The notes under the pieces were generated by a model, which saw only the letters and a list, made by a program, of their open reading frames with translations, did no database searches and was not told the origin of the DNA. A stretch of 64,000 nucleotides of DNA, from NCBI RefSeq assembly GCF_900456775.1, contig NZ_UAUL01000009.1:164833-228832 (forward strand), given 5' to 3'. Positions within the stretch are counted from its first letter, which is position 1. The number at the start of each line of letters is the position of its first letter. Positions 26,155 through 36,101 of this stretch are shown piece by piece. Both the position numbers and the translations under genes were made by a program. The DNA is from Sarcina ventriculi (GTDB lineage: Bacteria; Bacillota; Clostridia; Clostridiales; Clostridiaceae).

Positions 26155-28767
26155 ATGAAAAGATTACTTATATTAGATGGTAATAGTTTATTAAATAGAG
26201 CTTATTATGCACTACCTCTTTTAAGCAATAAAGATGGCATATATACAAATGCTATATATGGATTTTCCAATATGCTTTTTAGGATGAGAGAGGATATAGC
26301 ACCAGATTATATCGTTGCAACTTTTGATAGAAAAGCACCTACATTTAGACATGAAAAATATGATAATTATAAAGCTGGTAGAAAGAAGATGCCAGATGAG
26401 CTTGCAAGTCAGATACCTCTTGTAAAAGAAATGTTAAATTTATTATCTATAAATATGTATGAAATAGATGGATTTGAAGCTGATGATATTATAGGAACTT
26501 TAGCTAAGTATGCTCAAGAAAAAGGTATTGAGGTTTACATAGTTAGTGGAGATAAAGATATTCTTCAGTTAGCTGATAAAAATATTAAAGTATGTATAAC
26601 TAAAAAAGGGGTTAGCGAGAAAGAGGTTTATGACTATGATAGAATGGTTAGTGAATTTGGTGTAACCCCAAATCAGTTTATAGATGTTAAAGGTCTTATG
26701 GGAGATAAATCAGATAACATACCAGGAGTACCAGGGGTTGGAGAAAAAACAGCTTTTAAGCTTATAAAAACATATGGAAGCATGGAAAATGTATTAAATC
26801 ATGTAGATGAAATAAGCGGTAAAAAACTAAAAGAAAATCTTATAGAATATAGAGAACAGGCGATATTTTCAAAGGATTTAGCAACTATAAAAATAGATGT
26901 ACCTATAGAATTTGATTTGGAAAGTATAAAATCTAATGAAAATTTTGATAAAATAGGACTTAAAAACTTTTTTATAAATCTTGAAATGAAAACATTAATA
27001 ACTAAAATAGAAGGGCTAGAAGGAAATGCAGAGGAAGAAGGTGAAGAATTAAAAGTAGATTTTGAAGAAATAAAAGATTTTTGTAAATTAAAAGAAGTTT
27101 ATAGTACTATCAAAGATAGTATATATTTAATATTTAATTTAAAAAATGCAGAGAAATATTCAACTATAGAGATAGAACAAATATTAATGAGTATTAATAA
27201 TAAAAATTATATCTTAAATATGAAAGAATTAATAAACGATAGCAATTGCATAGAAATTTTAAGAGAATTATTTGAAAGCTATAATATAAAAAAATATAGT
27301 TATAGTGTAAAAAATGCAATAACAGCATTAAGGAAATTAGATATTGAATTTAATAATATAAAGTTTGATACTGAAATTGCAGTATATCTTATAGATTCAT
27401 CAAAGGGAGAATATCCTTTAATTGATTTAATAAATAAATATTTAGGTGAGTATCCAAAGATAACTGAATTAAATAAAGATATAATTTCTATTAATTTTAT
27501 AGAGAAATTAACAAAAACATTAGAAACAAAAATAAAAGAAGCTGATATGGAAACATTAATGTATGATTTAGAACTTCCATTAGCCAATGTATTATCACAT
27601 ATGGAGATTATTGGATTTAAAGTTAATAAAGATATGTTAGATGAATTATCCATAAAATTTAAGGAAGAAATAAATAAAACTCAAAAAGAAATTTATAGTC
27701 TTTCAGAAGAAGAGTTTAATATAAATTCACCAAAGCAACTTGGAAAAATACTTTTTGAAAAATTGGATCTTCCTGTTATAAAGAAAACCAAGACTGGATA
27801 TTCAACTAATGCGGAAGTTTTAGAAAAGTTAAAGGATAAGCATCCTATAATAGAGAAAATAACATATTATAGACAATTAGCTAAAATATATTCAACATAT
27901 GTAGAAGGATTAAAAAATGTTATAGATACGGATGGATGTATTCATTCAAACTTTAATCAAACAGTAACATCAACAGGAAGATTATCATCAACAGAGCCTA
28001 ATCTTCAAAATATACCTATAAAATATGAAATGGGAAGAGAAATAAGAAAAGTATTTATACCAAGAAAAGATACAGATGTGTTGATTTCTGCCGACTATTC
28101 TCAAATAGAACTTAGGGTTTTAGCCCATATATCTAATGATGAAAATATGATAGATGGATTTAAGCATCATTCAGATATTCATACAAAAACTGCATCAGAA
28201 GTTTTTAAAGTAGATGCTAGTGAAGTTACAAGGCTTATGAGAAGTAGAGCTAAGGCAGTTAATTTTGGAATTGTTTATGGTATAGGAGATTTTAGTCTAG
28301 CTAAGGATTTAAACATAACAAGAAAAGAAGCTAAGGAATATATGGATATATATTTTGAAAGATATCCTAAAATTAAGGATTATATAAAAAATATCATTGA
28401 AGAGGCTAAAACTACTGGTAGTGTAAAAACTATGTTAAATAGAAGAAGATTTATACCAGAGATAAATTCTTCAAATAAGATAGTAAAAGCTTTAGGTGAA
28501 AGATTAGCCATGAATGCACCAATACAAGGAAGTGCAGCAGATATTATAAAACTTGCTATGGTTAATGTTTATAACAAAATAAAAGAAAAAGGTTTAAATA
28601 GTAGAATAATTCTTCAAGTTCATGATGAACTAATATTAAATGTTCCTAAAGAGGAAATAGATGTTATAAAGGATTTATTAAAAACTGAAATGGAGAATGT
28701 ATTAGATTTAAGTATTCCTTTAGAAGTTGATATTAATTTAGGAGACACTTGGTATGATGCAAAATAA
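26155..28767 (+). CDS. polA: DNA polymerase I (no proofreading active site)
   Basis: PolA removes RNA primers and fills repair gaps. The 870 residues contain the 5' nuclease domain (1-290; DGFEADDIIGTLAKYA, GLMGDKSDNIPGVPGVGEKTA), a degenerate 3'-5' exonuclease region (about 305-480) lacking the DxE and DxxxD metal residues, and an intact polymerase domain with motif A DYSQIELRVLAH (about 643), motif B RSRAKAVNFGIVYG (about 698) and motif C QVHDELI (about 822). Loss of proofreading is common in Gram-positive PolA. TTTGGAGGA precedes the ATG. coaE and the transglycosylase gene follow closely. Confidence 0.98.
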   Translation: MKRLLILDGNSLLNRAYYALPLLSNKDGIYTNAIYGFSNMLFRMREDIAPDYIVATFDRKAPTFRHEKYDNYKAGRKKMPDELASQIPLVKEMLNLLSINMYEIDGFEADDIIGTLAKYAQEKGIEVYIVSGDKDILQLADKNIKVCITKKGVSEKEVYDYDRMVSEFGVTPNQFIDVKGLMGDKSDNIPGVPGVGEKTAFKLIKTYGSMENVLNHVDEISGKKLKENLIEYREQAIFSKDLATIKIDVPIEFDLESIKSNENFDKIGLKNFFINLEMKTLITKIEGLEGNAEEEGEELKVDFEEIKDFCKLKEVYSTIKDSIYLIFNLKNAEKYSTIEIEQILMSINNKNYILNMKELINDSNCIEILRELFESYNIKKYSYSVKNAITALRKLDIEFNNIKFDTEIAVYLIDSSKGEYPLIDLINKYLGEYPKITELNKDIISINFIEKLTKTLETKIKEADMETLMYDLELPLANVLSHMEIIGFKVNKDMLDELSIKFKEEINKTQKEIYSLSEEEFNINSPKQLGKILFEKLDLPVIKKTKTGYSTNAEVLEKLKDKHPIIEKITYYRQLAKIYSTYVEGLKNVIDTDGCIHSNFNQTVTSTGRLSSTEPNLQNIPIKYEMGREIRKVFIPRKDTDVLISADYSQIELRVLAHISNDENMIDGFKHHSDIHTKTASEVFKVDASEVTRLMRSRAKAVNFGIVYGIGDFSLAKDLNITRKEAKEYMDIYFERYPKIKDYIKNIIEEAKTTGSVKTMLNRRRFIPEINSSNKIVKALGERLAMNAPIQGSAADIIKLAMVNVYNKIKEKGLNSRIILQVHDELILNVPKEEIDVIKDLLKTEMENVLDLSIPLEVDINLGDTWYDAK

Positions 28768-28784
28768 AGGGGGAAATGATAAAA

Positions 28785-29387
28785 ATGATAAAAATAGGGC
28801 TTACTGGAGGCATATGTTCTGGCAAGAGTACCATATCTAAATTGCTAAAAGATGCAAGCTTTAGTATAATAGATGCTGATAATATTGCAAAGGAAGTATT
28901 AATTAAATACCCTGAAATATTAGAAAGAGTAAAGGTAGAGTTTGGAAGCCATTTTTTTGATTGGAGAGGTGAATTTAGAAGACATGAATTTGGAAATCAT
29001 ATATTTAGATTTCAAGGAGAGAGAATAAAATATGAAAATATAATAATGCCTTATATAAAAAGAGAAATTAAAGAAAAATTTGATGCTCTTGAAAAAATGG
29101 GAAAAAAGATTGCCATATTAGATGGTGCAACCATCATAGAAAATAAAATGGATAAAGAAATGGATATGATAATCTTGGTTTGGTTAAACCAAAATGCACA
29201 GATACAGAGAATGAAATTTAGAGATAATTTGACACAAAGTGAAGCAATAAATAGAATAAATTCTCAACTTAGTTTAGATAAAAAAAGGGAATATGCAAAT
29301 TTTATAATAGATAATAGTGGAAATTTAAATAAAACAAAAGAACAAGTTGATGATTTAATAGAATTGTTAAACTTGTATGAAAAGTAG
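28785..29387 (+). CDS. coaE: Dephospho-CoA kinase
   Basis: CoaE phosphorylates dephospho-CoA in the last step of coenzyme A synthesis. The 200-residue form begins MIKIGLTGGICSGKSTISKL with an intact P-loop and carries IDADNIAKEV (about 33) and the lid/CoA-binding region. The central segment DWRGEFRRHEFGNHIF replaces the usual G-E-x-D-R-x-x-L pattern with close matches. ATG 28785 is preferred to ATG 28776, which lies only two bases after AAGGGGG. It lies downstream of polA, as in many Firmicutes. Confidence 0.94.
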   Translation: MIKIGLTGGICSGKSTISKLLKDASFSIIDADNIAKEVLIKYPEILERVKVEFGSHFFDWRGEFRRHEFGNHIFRFQGERIKYENIIMPYIKREIKEKFDALEKMGKKIAILDGATIIENKMDKEMDMIILVWLNQNAQIQRMKFRDNLTQSEAINRINSQLSLDKKREYANFIIDNSGNLNKTKEQVDDLIELLNLYEK

Positions 29388-29396
29388 GAGATTTTA

Positions 29397-29951
29397 ATGA
29401 GGAAAGTTTTAACACGTGTAATAGTAGCATTACTTGCTATATATTTGATTTTTTTTGGAAGTACAGTAATTTTAAAAAATGTGTTTTTTCCTAGAGAATA
29501 TTCAACATATGTACAAGAATATAGCGCAAAATATGATTTGGATCCGAATTTAGTTTATGCTGTTATGAAAACGGAGAGTAATTTTGATCCAAATGCTCAA
29601 TCAGATGTTGGAGCAAAAGGGCTTATGCAAATAACAGACAGTACTGGAGAATGGATAGCAAAACAAATGGGAGTTACTAATTTTAATTCTAGTATGTTAA
29701 AAGATCCACGTACTAGCGTAGAATTTGGATGTTGGTATTTAGAAGATCTTTATCAGCAGTATGGAAATTGGGATTTAGTTATTGCGGCATATAATGCTGG
29801 TCGTGGTAATGTTGATTCGTGGCTTAGTAGCGGAGACTACTCTAAAAATGGGAATTTAAATTATATACCTTTTGGTGAAACTGATAAATACGTGAAGAGA
29901 GTAGATGTGTTTGAAAAAATTTATACTGCATTATATGGAAATAATAATTAA
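29397..29951 (+). CDS. Membrane-anchored lytic transglycosylase (SLT domain)
   Basis: This protein cleaves peptidoglycan glycan strands to 1,6-anhydro ends. The 184 residues have an N-terminal signal-anchor (about 5-27) and an SLT domain with YAVMKTESNFDPNAQS (catalytic Glu about residue 60), GAKGLMQIT (about 76-84) and AAYNAGRGNV (about 130-139). The stop of coaE is nine bases upstream, so the three-gene unit polA-coaE-slt is likely. It ends in a terminator. A sporulation or growth role cannot be decided from sequence. Confidence 0.93.
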   Translation: MRKVLTRVIVALLAIYLIFFGSTVILKNVFFPREYSTYVQEYSAKYDLDPNLVYAVMKTESNFDPNAQSDVGAKGLMQITDSTGEWIAKQMGVTNFNSSMLKDPRTSVEFGCWYLEDLYQQYGNWDLVIAAYNAGRGNVDSWLSSGDYSKNGNLNYIPFGETDKYVKRVDVFEKIYTALYGNNN

Positions 29952-30001
29952 ATATAATTATGTGTGCATATAATAAAGGTATGTAGTGCATAAAAAACTA
30001 G

Positions 30002-30045
30002 AAAAATTACTATTTACAATTTTTGTAATGTAGTAATTTTTTTAG
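30002..30045 (+). terminator. Terminator of polA-coaE-transglycosylase unit
   Basis: An 11-bp outer stem (30002-30012 with 30031-30041) and an inner TTACA/TGTAA helix end in a run of T. Confidence 0.85.
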
Positions 30046-30093
30046 TTTATTAAAATATAAATAATAGTGAGCAATGATAAAGAGAGAAGTTAA

Positions 30094-30681
30094 TTGAAAA
30101 ATTTTGATTATAGTCTTGATATACCAAAATCTTTAGAGAAAGAATTAAGAAATGCAAAGTATATAGGGCAAGGACATAATGGAATTATTTTTATGTTATC
30201 TGATAAAAAGATAGTTAAATTTTTTAGGAAAATAACAGCTTGGGAAGATGAAAGTGATATATTAAAAAGAGTTCATAGGTCTAAATTTTTCCCTAAAATA
30301 TATGAGAGTGGACCTAAGTATATAATAAGAGAGTATGTAGATGGAGTAAGATTAGATAAATATTTAAGTGATAATGCTATAAATAATAGAATTTGCGAAG
30401 AATTATATGATATGCTTAAGGAGTTTGAAAGGTTAAATTTTACGAGATTAGATATAAGGTGCAAAGATTTATTTGTTCAAAAGGATTATTCTATAAGAAT
30501 AATAGATCCTAAAAATAATTATAAAAAAATAGTACCATATCCAAGACATCTTATGAAGGGACTTGAAAAAAGAGGAGCATTAGATTATTTTTTAAACTAT
30601 GTTGAAAAGAAAAATATTAGAAATTATATTTATTGGAAATATAAATTTGATAACTATAAAGAGGAAATAAAGGAAAAGTAG
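30094..30681 (+). CDS. Small serine/threonine kinase-like protein
   Basis: This 195-residue protein has a minimal protein-kinase fold. The glycine loop and lysine strand are IGQGHNGIIFMLSDKKIVKFF (about 23-43, read as IGQGHNGIIF then IVKFF), the hinge is IREYVDGVRLDKYL (about 77-90), and the catalytic region reads RLDIRCKDLFV (about 119-129), then RIIDPKNNY (about 135-143) where a DFG would be. Asp of the catalytic loop and of the metal-binding motif are present, so activity is possible. The start is TTG after AGAGAGAAG. A TPR gene follows within eight bases. Confidence 0.65.
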   Translation: MKNFDYSLDIPKSLEKELRNAKYIGQGHNGIIFMLSDKKIVKFFRKITAWEDESDILKRVHRSKFFPKIYESGPKYIIREYVDGVRLDKYLSDNAINNRICEELYDMLKEFERLNFTRLDIRCKDLFVQKDYSIRIIDPKNNYKKIVPYPRHLMKGLEKRGALDYFLNYVEKKNIRNYIYWKYKFDNYKEEIKEK

Positions 30682-30689
30682 GTTTTAAA

Positions 30690-31619
30690 ATGGATAAAGA
30701 ATATTTGGTAAACAACTATATAAAAAAAGGAGATCAAGCTTATGATAATGGAAATATGATAAAATGTTTAAATTATTATTTAATGGCTGAAGAACTTTTA
30801 AATGGTGTTAAAGATTTAGACCTTATTATAAATATAGCTTTGGTCTTAGATGAGATGGGTGAGAGTGAGAATGCTGAAAAAAAATATAAAGAGGCTTTAG
30901 GGATAAATGAGTTTGATTCAAGGGCTCATTATGGGTTAGGAGTTATATATGATGAAAGAGAAAATTTTACACAGGCTATAGAGCATTATAAAAAGGCAAT
31001 TGAGATAAATCCAGTATATGATAGAGCGTTATTTTATTTAGCTAATGATTTAGATATAATAGGGGAAAAGGAAGAGGCAATAATATATTATGAAAAATTG
31101 TTAGAGATATGCAGTAAGGATTTTTGGGCACATATAAATCTTGGCTCTATTTATGAAGAATTAAATGTTTTAGATAAAGCATATAGAAGATTTTCAAAAG
31201 CATTGGAAATAGACCCGAATCATTATATGGCACTTTTTAATATGGCGGTTATTTATAAAAAATTAAATGTTTTAGATAAATCAAAAGTTTATTATGAAAG
31301 AGCAATAGAAAAAAATTTAGGATATCCATACAGTTTTTTGAATTTGGCGATTATTTATAAGGATGAAGGGAAAATAGATAAAGCGATAGAGATTTTATCA
31401 AGAGGAATCAAGTTTAATCCAGATTGTGAGTTCCTATTTTATAATAGAAGTTGTTTTAATGCATTAAAAGGGGAAATAGGATGCGCGATAGATGATTTAA
31501 TAAAAGCTGTAGAGTTGTATCCTAAATTTATAGATTATATAAAAAAGGATAATGAACTTGAAATGGTTAGAGAGAGTTTAAAGTTTAAAGAATATGTAAA
31601 AAGTAATTATGGTTTATAA
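30690..31619 (+). CDS. Tetratricopeptide-repeat protein
   Basis: A 309-residue protein made almost wholly of TPR repeats. At least six are visible with the W/L-G-Y-A-F-P spacing, for example AHYGLGVIYDERENFTQAIEH, then AIEINPVYDRALFYLAND, then AHINLGSIYEELNVLDKAYRRF (each quoted in part). No signal peptide is seen, so it is cytoplasmic. TPR proteins mediate protein binding. The close link to the kinase-like gene upstream suggests they act together. The partner is unknown. Confidence 0.85.
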   Translation: MDKEYLVNNYIKKGDQAYDNGNMIKCLNYYLMAEELLNGVKDLDLIINIALVLDEMGESENAEKKYKEALGINEFDSRAHYGLGVIYDERENFTQAIEHYKKAIEINPVYDRALFYLANDLDIIGEKEEAIIYYEKLLEICSKDFWAHINLGSIYEELNVLDKAYRRFSKALEIDPNHYMALFNMAVIYKKLNVLDKSKVYYERAIEKNLGYPYSFLNLAIIYKDEGKIDKAIEILSRGIKFNPDCEFLFYNRSCFNALKGEIGCAIDDLIKAVELYPKFIDYIKKDNELEMVRESLKFKEYVKSNYGL

Positions 31620-31717
31620 GATTTAAAATCATATAATACATAAAAATATGATGATTTAAAGAAATATAGTAACATAAGTATACACTTTAGAACGTATAAT
31701 GTTTTGGAGGTGTATTT

Positions 31718-32215
31718 ATGAATATTTTTAAGGTTAACAGAAAATTTAATTTGGGGGATTTAATTATAAGTTTACTTATAACAGTTGGAGGAGGTTTTAT
31801 TGTTGGATTGTTTATAAAACCTTATGTACCTATTTATAAAACTTTAAACAAGCTATTTTTTTTCCCACCTGGGTATGTGTTTCCGATAGTTTGGACTATT
31901 TTATATATATTAATGGCAATAGCATTTTATAGGATATTGCAAATAAGTAAGCTTGGGAAAAAAACTTATAGTTCGTTAACTTTATTTTATATTCAACTTA
32001 TTTTTAATTTTTTATGGTCATTTATATTTTTTAATTTTAGATTATATGGGATAGCTTTTATAGAAGCAGTAATTTTATTAATATTAGTTTTTATAACAAC
32101 TAAAAAGTTTTTTAAAGTTGATAAAATTGCAGGATGGCTTATGCTTCCTTATGTTTTTTGGCTAACGTATGCAAGTGTTTTAAGTTATTTTGTTTGGATA
32201 TTAAATGAAATGTAA
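31718..32215 (+). CDS. tspO: TspO/MBR family membrane protein
   Basis: A 165-residue integral membrane protein with five predicted helices (about 14-32, 49-68, 81-100, 105-123, 135-160). The family signature PPGYVFPIVWTILYILMAIA (about 49-68) and the second-half LIFNFLWSFIFFNF (about 91-104) are intact. TspO proteins bind porphyrins and tryptophan-derived ligands and take part in stress responses in bacteria. GGAGGTG precedes the ATG. It is a separate transcription unit that ends in a strong terminator. Confidence 0.92.
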   Translation: MNIFKVNRKFNLGDLIISLLITVGGGFIVGLFIKPYVPIYKTLNKLFFFPPGYVFPIVWTILYILMAIAFYRILQISKLGKKTYSSLTLFYIQLIFNFLWSFIFFNFRLYGIAFIEAVILLILVFITTKKFFKVDKIAGWLMLPYVFWLTYASVLSYFVWILNEM

Positions 32216-32279
32216 AATAAAAAAATAATTTGTATTAAGAATTAAAAAAATGTATTATAATTAAATATATAAAAAACGT

Positions 32280-32318
32280 AAACTCGCAGTAATTATTACT
32301 GTGAGTTTGTTCTTTTAG
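32280..32318 (+). terminator. Terminator between tspO and topB
   Basis: A 13-bp stem (32280-32292 with 32296-32308) is followed by GTTCTTTT. It stands directly before the topB ribosome site. Confidence 0.85.
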
Positions 32319-32329
32319 GAGATGAGGTA

Positions 32330-34537
32330 TTGAAAAAAGTTATAATTGCAGAAAAACCATCAGTTGCTAAAAATATAGCTGATTCTTTTAAAATAAAGAC
32401 AAGAAGAGATGGATATTTTGAAGGAGAAAATTACTTAATAACTTGGGCTTTTGGTCACCTTCTTCAACTTTTAGATGCTAAAGATTATGATGAGAGTATG
32501 AAGTCGTGGAAAGTTGATAAGTTTCCCTTTATTCCTAGTGAATTTAAATATAAAGTAAAACAAGATTCTATGAAAAGAGGTGAAGTTGATAAAGGGGCTT
32601 TAAAGCAACTAAACATAATAAAATCTCTAATAGAAAGAAATGATGTAGAATCGGTAATTTCAGCTACGGATTATGATAGAGAAGGGCAGGTTATTTCAGA
32701 TGAACTTTTTATTTATCTAAATGTTAAAAAACCAATTTATAGAATTTTACTTAATGAGTGGACTGAAAATGAAGTAAAAAAGGGTATGGAAAATTTAAAG
32801 TTAAACAGTGAAATGAAGGCACTTCAAGATGCTGGAATAGGAAGACAATTGGCAGATTGGATTATAGGAATAAATTTAACATCTGTTGCCACTTTACGTT
32901 ATGGTTTTGAAGAAAATAAGATAATAAACATAGGAAGAGTATTACTTCCAACTTTAAAAATTATTTATGATAGAGATAAGGAAATAGAAAACTTTAAAGA
33001 AACAAGTTATTATAAGTATATTCAAAACTTTAAAACAAAAGATGATAGTGAGTTTGAAACTATTTATTATGAGGAAAATGAAAAGTTTGAGGACAAAAAA
33101 TATTTAGAGGAAATTAAAAATATAGTTAAAGAAAATACGGGTAAAATTGTAAATAAAGAAGTAGAAAAGAAAAAAGAATATCCAGGGGCATTATTTAATC
33201 TTTCAAATCTGCAAGGATATATAACAAGTAAATATAAGGGATGGACGTCTGATAAGGTATTAAAGGTAGCACAGAGCTTATATGAAAAAAAATTTATAAC
33301 TTATCCTAGAACAGGTAGTATGGCTCTTGAGGAAAGTTTAGTAGATAGAGCTAAAAATGTTTTAGAAAAAATAAAAATAGGTCTTCCTTACGAAGAAGAA
33401 ATTAAGTTTATAAAATCAAAGAGGGTATTTGATAATTCTAAAGTTGAAAGTCATAGCGCTATAATACCAACTTACATAAAGCCAACTAATTTATCAGATG
33501 ATGAAAAGATTGTTTATCAAGCTGTTAAAAATAGATTTATAATGCAATTTATGCCTGTTGCAGAATTTGAAGAAACTAAAATAACTATTAAGGTTTTTAA
33601 TGATAAAATAAAGGGAGAATTTAGAGCAAAAGGGAGAGTTAAACTTATAGAAGGATGGAGAAAAGTTGAAAAAATAGAAACTAAAGATGTAATACTTCCT
33701 TTGGTTAATTTAGATGAAGTTTTAAATAGTGCGGATGGAAAAGTGAGTAAAGTTACTAAAAAACCGCCAAAGCATCATACAGAAAAGACTCTTTTAAGTG
33801 TTATGGAAACATGCGGAAAAAATTTCAAGGGTAATAAATCAAGTAAAATAGATGATGAAGAAGTAGATGATAGTTTAGATAATCAAGAAGCCACAGAAGA
33901 AATGATGAAAGTAATACTTAGTGGTTTTAGCATAGGAACACCTGCAACAAGAGCAGAAACCATAAAAAGATTAAATGATATAGGATATATAAAAGCAAAG
34001 GGAAAGAGTTTAATATGTACAGAACTTGGAAGAACTATTGTTGAGATTTTTCCTGTAAAAGAGCTTTTGGATTTAGAATATACTGGACGTTTAGAAAAGA
34101 CATTAGCTGATATAGAAAAAGGAAAGTTTAACAAAGAAGATTTTTTGAAATTAATATGTGATTTTACAAAGACTTCAGTTGAAAAAATAAAAAATGATAC
34201 CTCTCTTTTATATAAATTTAAGGTAGATACCCCTAAAGAAGCTAAGGTTGTTGGAAAATGTCCCGTATGTGGAAATGCTATAATAGAAAATGAAAAAAAT
34301 TTTGGTTGTGTAAATTGGAGAAATGGTTGTAAGTTTACTATCTGGAAAAATGATAAATTTATAAATTCATTAGGAAAACAAGTATCTTTTGAGATGGTAA
34401 AAATACTTTTAGAGAAGGGACGAGTTGGTTTTAGAAATCTTAGAAGTAGAAAAGGAACAAGTTTCTCTGCATATTTAAGATATGTTAAAGATGAAAATAC
34501 AGGATATTATAACTGGAAATTAGATTTTATAAATTAA
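32330..34537 (+). CDS. topB: DNA topoisomerase III
   Basis: A type IA topoisomerase that cuts one strand and resolves recombination or replication intermediates. The 735 residues show the TOPRIM start KKVIIAEKPSVAKNIADSF, the acidic triad in SATDYDREGQ (about 104-113), the active-site tyrosine in FITYPRTGS (about 322-330) and one C-terminal zinc ribbon CPVCGNA...C (about 644-665). The start is TTG after AGGAGATGAGG. TopB rather than TopA is favoured by the single zinc ribbon and the KPSVAKNIA motif. Confidence 0.93.
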   Translation: MKKVIIAEKPSVAKNIADSFKIKTRRDGYFEGENYLITWAFGHLLQLLDAKDYDESMKSWKVDKFPFIPSEFKYKVKQDSMKRGEVDKGALKQLNIIKSLIERNDVESVISATDYDREGQVISDELFIYLNVKKPIYRILLNEWTENEVKKGMENLKLNSEMKALQDAGIGRQLADWIIGINLTSVATLRYGFEENKIINIGRVLLPTLKIIYDRDKEIENFKETSYYKYIQNFKTKDDSEFETIYYEENEKFEDKKYLEEIKNIVKENTGKIVNKEVEKKKEYPGALFNLSNLQGYITSKYKGWTSDKVLKVAQSLYEKKFITYPRTGSMALEESLVDRAKNVLEKIKIGLPYEEEIKFIKSKRVFDNSKVESHSAIIPTYIKPTNLSDDEKIVYQAVKNRFIMQFMPVAEFEETKITIKVFNDKIKGEFRAKGRVKLIEGWRKVEKIETKDVILPLVNLDEVLNSADGKVSKVTKKPPKHHTEKTLLSVMETCGKNFKGNKSSKIDDEEVDDSLDNQEATEEMMKVILSGFSIGTPATRAETIKRLNDIGYIKAKGKSLICTELGRTIVEIFPVKELLDLEYTGRLEKTLADIEKGKFNKEDFLKLICDFTKTSVEKIKNDTSLLYKFKVDTPKEAKVVGKCPVCGNAIIENEKNFGCVNWRNGCKFTIWKNDKFINSLGKQVSFEMVKILLEKGRVGFRNLRSRKGTSFSAYLRYVKDENTGYYNWKLDFIN

Positions 34538-34595
34538 AATTTAGAAAAAATAACTTTAAAATATTTAATGAAAGTGTATTTTTAATTAATAATTA

Positions 34596-34634
34596 AAAAG
34601 TGATTAGATGATGAATCTAATCACTTTTGTTCTT
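34596..34634. terminator. Bidirectional terminator between topB and DD-carboxypeptidase
   Basis: A 14-bp perfect stem (34596-34609 with 34615-34628) is flanked by A-run and T-rich sequence, between convergent genes. Confidence 0.9.
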
Positions 34635-36001
34635 TATTTTCTGTTTTTATTTTTTCTTTTTTTTCTTCTTGATTTATTTATAGTTCTAATTATAAGAGCT
34701 AATATTATAAGAATAATAATAATCGCTATTATAGCACTAATTATATATATAACAAGATTAGCACATATTATCTGCCACAATGTTATATTAGCCGTAGAGG
34801 CATATGTTTGATTATATTGTCTTCCATCAGAAACTAATATTTTTGCAGATGATGGATTAGTTGCAAGAGTCCAAGCATTAGTATCACTTGTATCTGCTTT
34901 TATGGTAAAATCTTTTTGATTAATTGGAATTGCATAATAATAAACATCCTCATTAAGTGTGAAAGGAACATTTATAGTTTTTGTAGGTCCAAAGAATCCA
35001 AAAAGTTTGTAAGTTACCTTACCATCAACAACAGTGCCTTTAGCTTTATATAGTGTTTGTTTTTCACTATAAGCATAATTTATTATCTTTTTCATATCAT
35101 TAAATACATCGGTATCATTTTTACCCCAGATATCATTGTAAATTACACCTATAAGAGTTTCACCATTTCTTTCATAAACATTAACTAAATCACGTCCATG
35201 GTCTGGCAAATATCCAGTTTTTCCGCCTATACATCCATCAATGCCTAAATTTTTATTATCGCTAGTTAAGACTACACTTTTACCAGTACTAGCAGTTATT
35301 GTAGCTTCTTTAGTACCCATGGCTTCTCTAATCCAAGGAATTGAGAATGCTTTTCTAACAATTACAGACATATCATAAGCAGTTGAATAATTATCTACAT
35401 TAAATAATCCATTAGGATTGGTAAAATGAGTGCCTTTTAATCCTAGTTTTTTTACTTCTGCATTCATTAAATCTGCAAATGCATCTTTATTTCCAGCTAC
35501 TGAATCTGCTTCCATGTAAGCGCAATCATTAGCTGATATTAAAAACATAGCTTTCATAACTTCCCCTGCTTGCATTGTATCGCCAACGTTTAGCAAATTA
35601 TAATTCACAAGCAATGAGTTTGCAGGTTGTTCTGAAGCAGATTTCGTATATGTAATTGTATCATTAGGATTTTTATTTTCTGCAAATAAAATAGATGTCA
35701 TTATCTTAGTAGTACTTGCAGGATATTCTTTTGCGTCCATATTTTTAGAATATAGTATTTCACCAGTATTATAATTTATAACAATAGCAGATTTACCAAT
35801 AATACTAGGTTCTGCCGAATTTGAACTATCAGATGTAGTTTCCATATTGTTATTTGAGGACGCTATAGTTGTATTACTAGTGTCACTAGACGTAGTTGAA
35901 TTGTTTAAAGTTGTAGCGTAAGCTAGTGATGTAGGATAAATGAAAAAAATACTGATAATTAAAGCAAAAAATGTAGATATTATTTTTATCCTAAACTTCA
36001 A
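34634..36001 (-). CDS. D-alanyl-D-alanine carboxypeptidase (PBP5/DacF type)
   Basis: A class C low-molecular-mass penicillin-binding protein (serine DD-peptidase S11) that trims the terminal D-Ala of peptidoglycan stem peptides. The 455 residues begin with a signal peptide (about 1-29), then a Ser/Thr/Asn-rich linker (about 30-68). The catalytic motifs are STTKIMTS (SxxK, about 99), SAND (SxN, about 153) and GGKTGY (KTG, about 258). A C-terminal membrane helix (about 410-438) and a KSRRKKRKNKNRK tail anchor it. A C-terminal TM helix replaces the usual amphipathic helix. Confidence 0.93.
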   Translation of the reverse strand: MKFRIKIISTFFALIISIFFIYPTSLAYATTLNNSTTSSDTSNTTIASSNNNMETTSDSSNSAEPSIIGKSAIVINYNTGEILYSKNMDAKEYPASTTKIMTSILFAENKNPNDTITYTKSASEQPANSLLVNYNLLNVGDTMQAGEVMKAMFLISANDCAYMEADSVAGNKDAFADLMNAEVKKLGLKGTHFTNPNGLFNVDNYSTAYDMSVIVRKAFSIPWIREAMGTKEATITASTGKSVVLTSDNKNLGIDGCIGGKTGYLPDHGRDLVNVYERNGETLIGVIYNDIWGKNDTDVFNDMKKIINYAYSEKQTLYKAKGTVVDGKVTYKLFGFFGPTKTINVPFTLNEDVYYYAIPINQKDFTIKADTSDTNAWTLATNPSSAKILVSDGRQYNQTYASTANITLWQIICANLVIYIISAIIAIIIILIILALIIRTINKSRRKKRKNKNRK

Positions 36002-36101
36002 CTTTTATCACTTCCAATCTTAGTTATTTATTTCGTAGACTATTATAACATCAATATTTTATAGCTACAATTATTAAATTTAATTCTATTTTAAATTAAG
36101 T

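Noticed and set aside
27300..27653. 117-codon minus-strand ORF inside polA
   Set aside because: It is antisense to the degenerate exonuclease region of polA, has no family resemblance and no ribosome site.
34608..34811. 67-codon hydrophobic plus-strand ORF
   Set aside because: It is the complement of the C-terminal membrane helix of the DD-carboxypeptidase, which explains its hydrophobicity.
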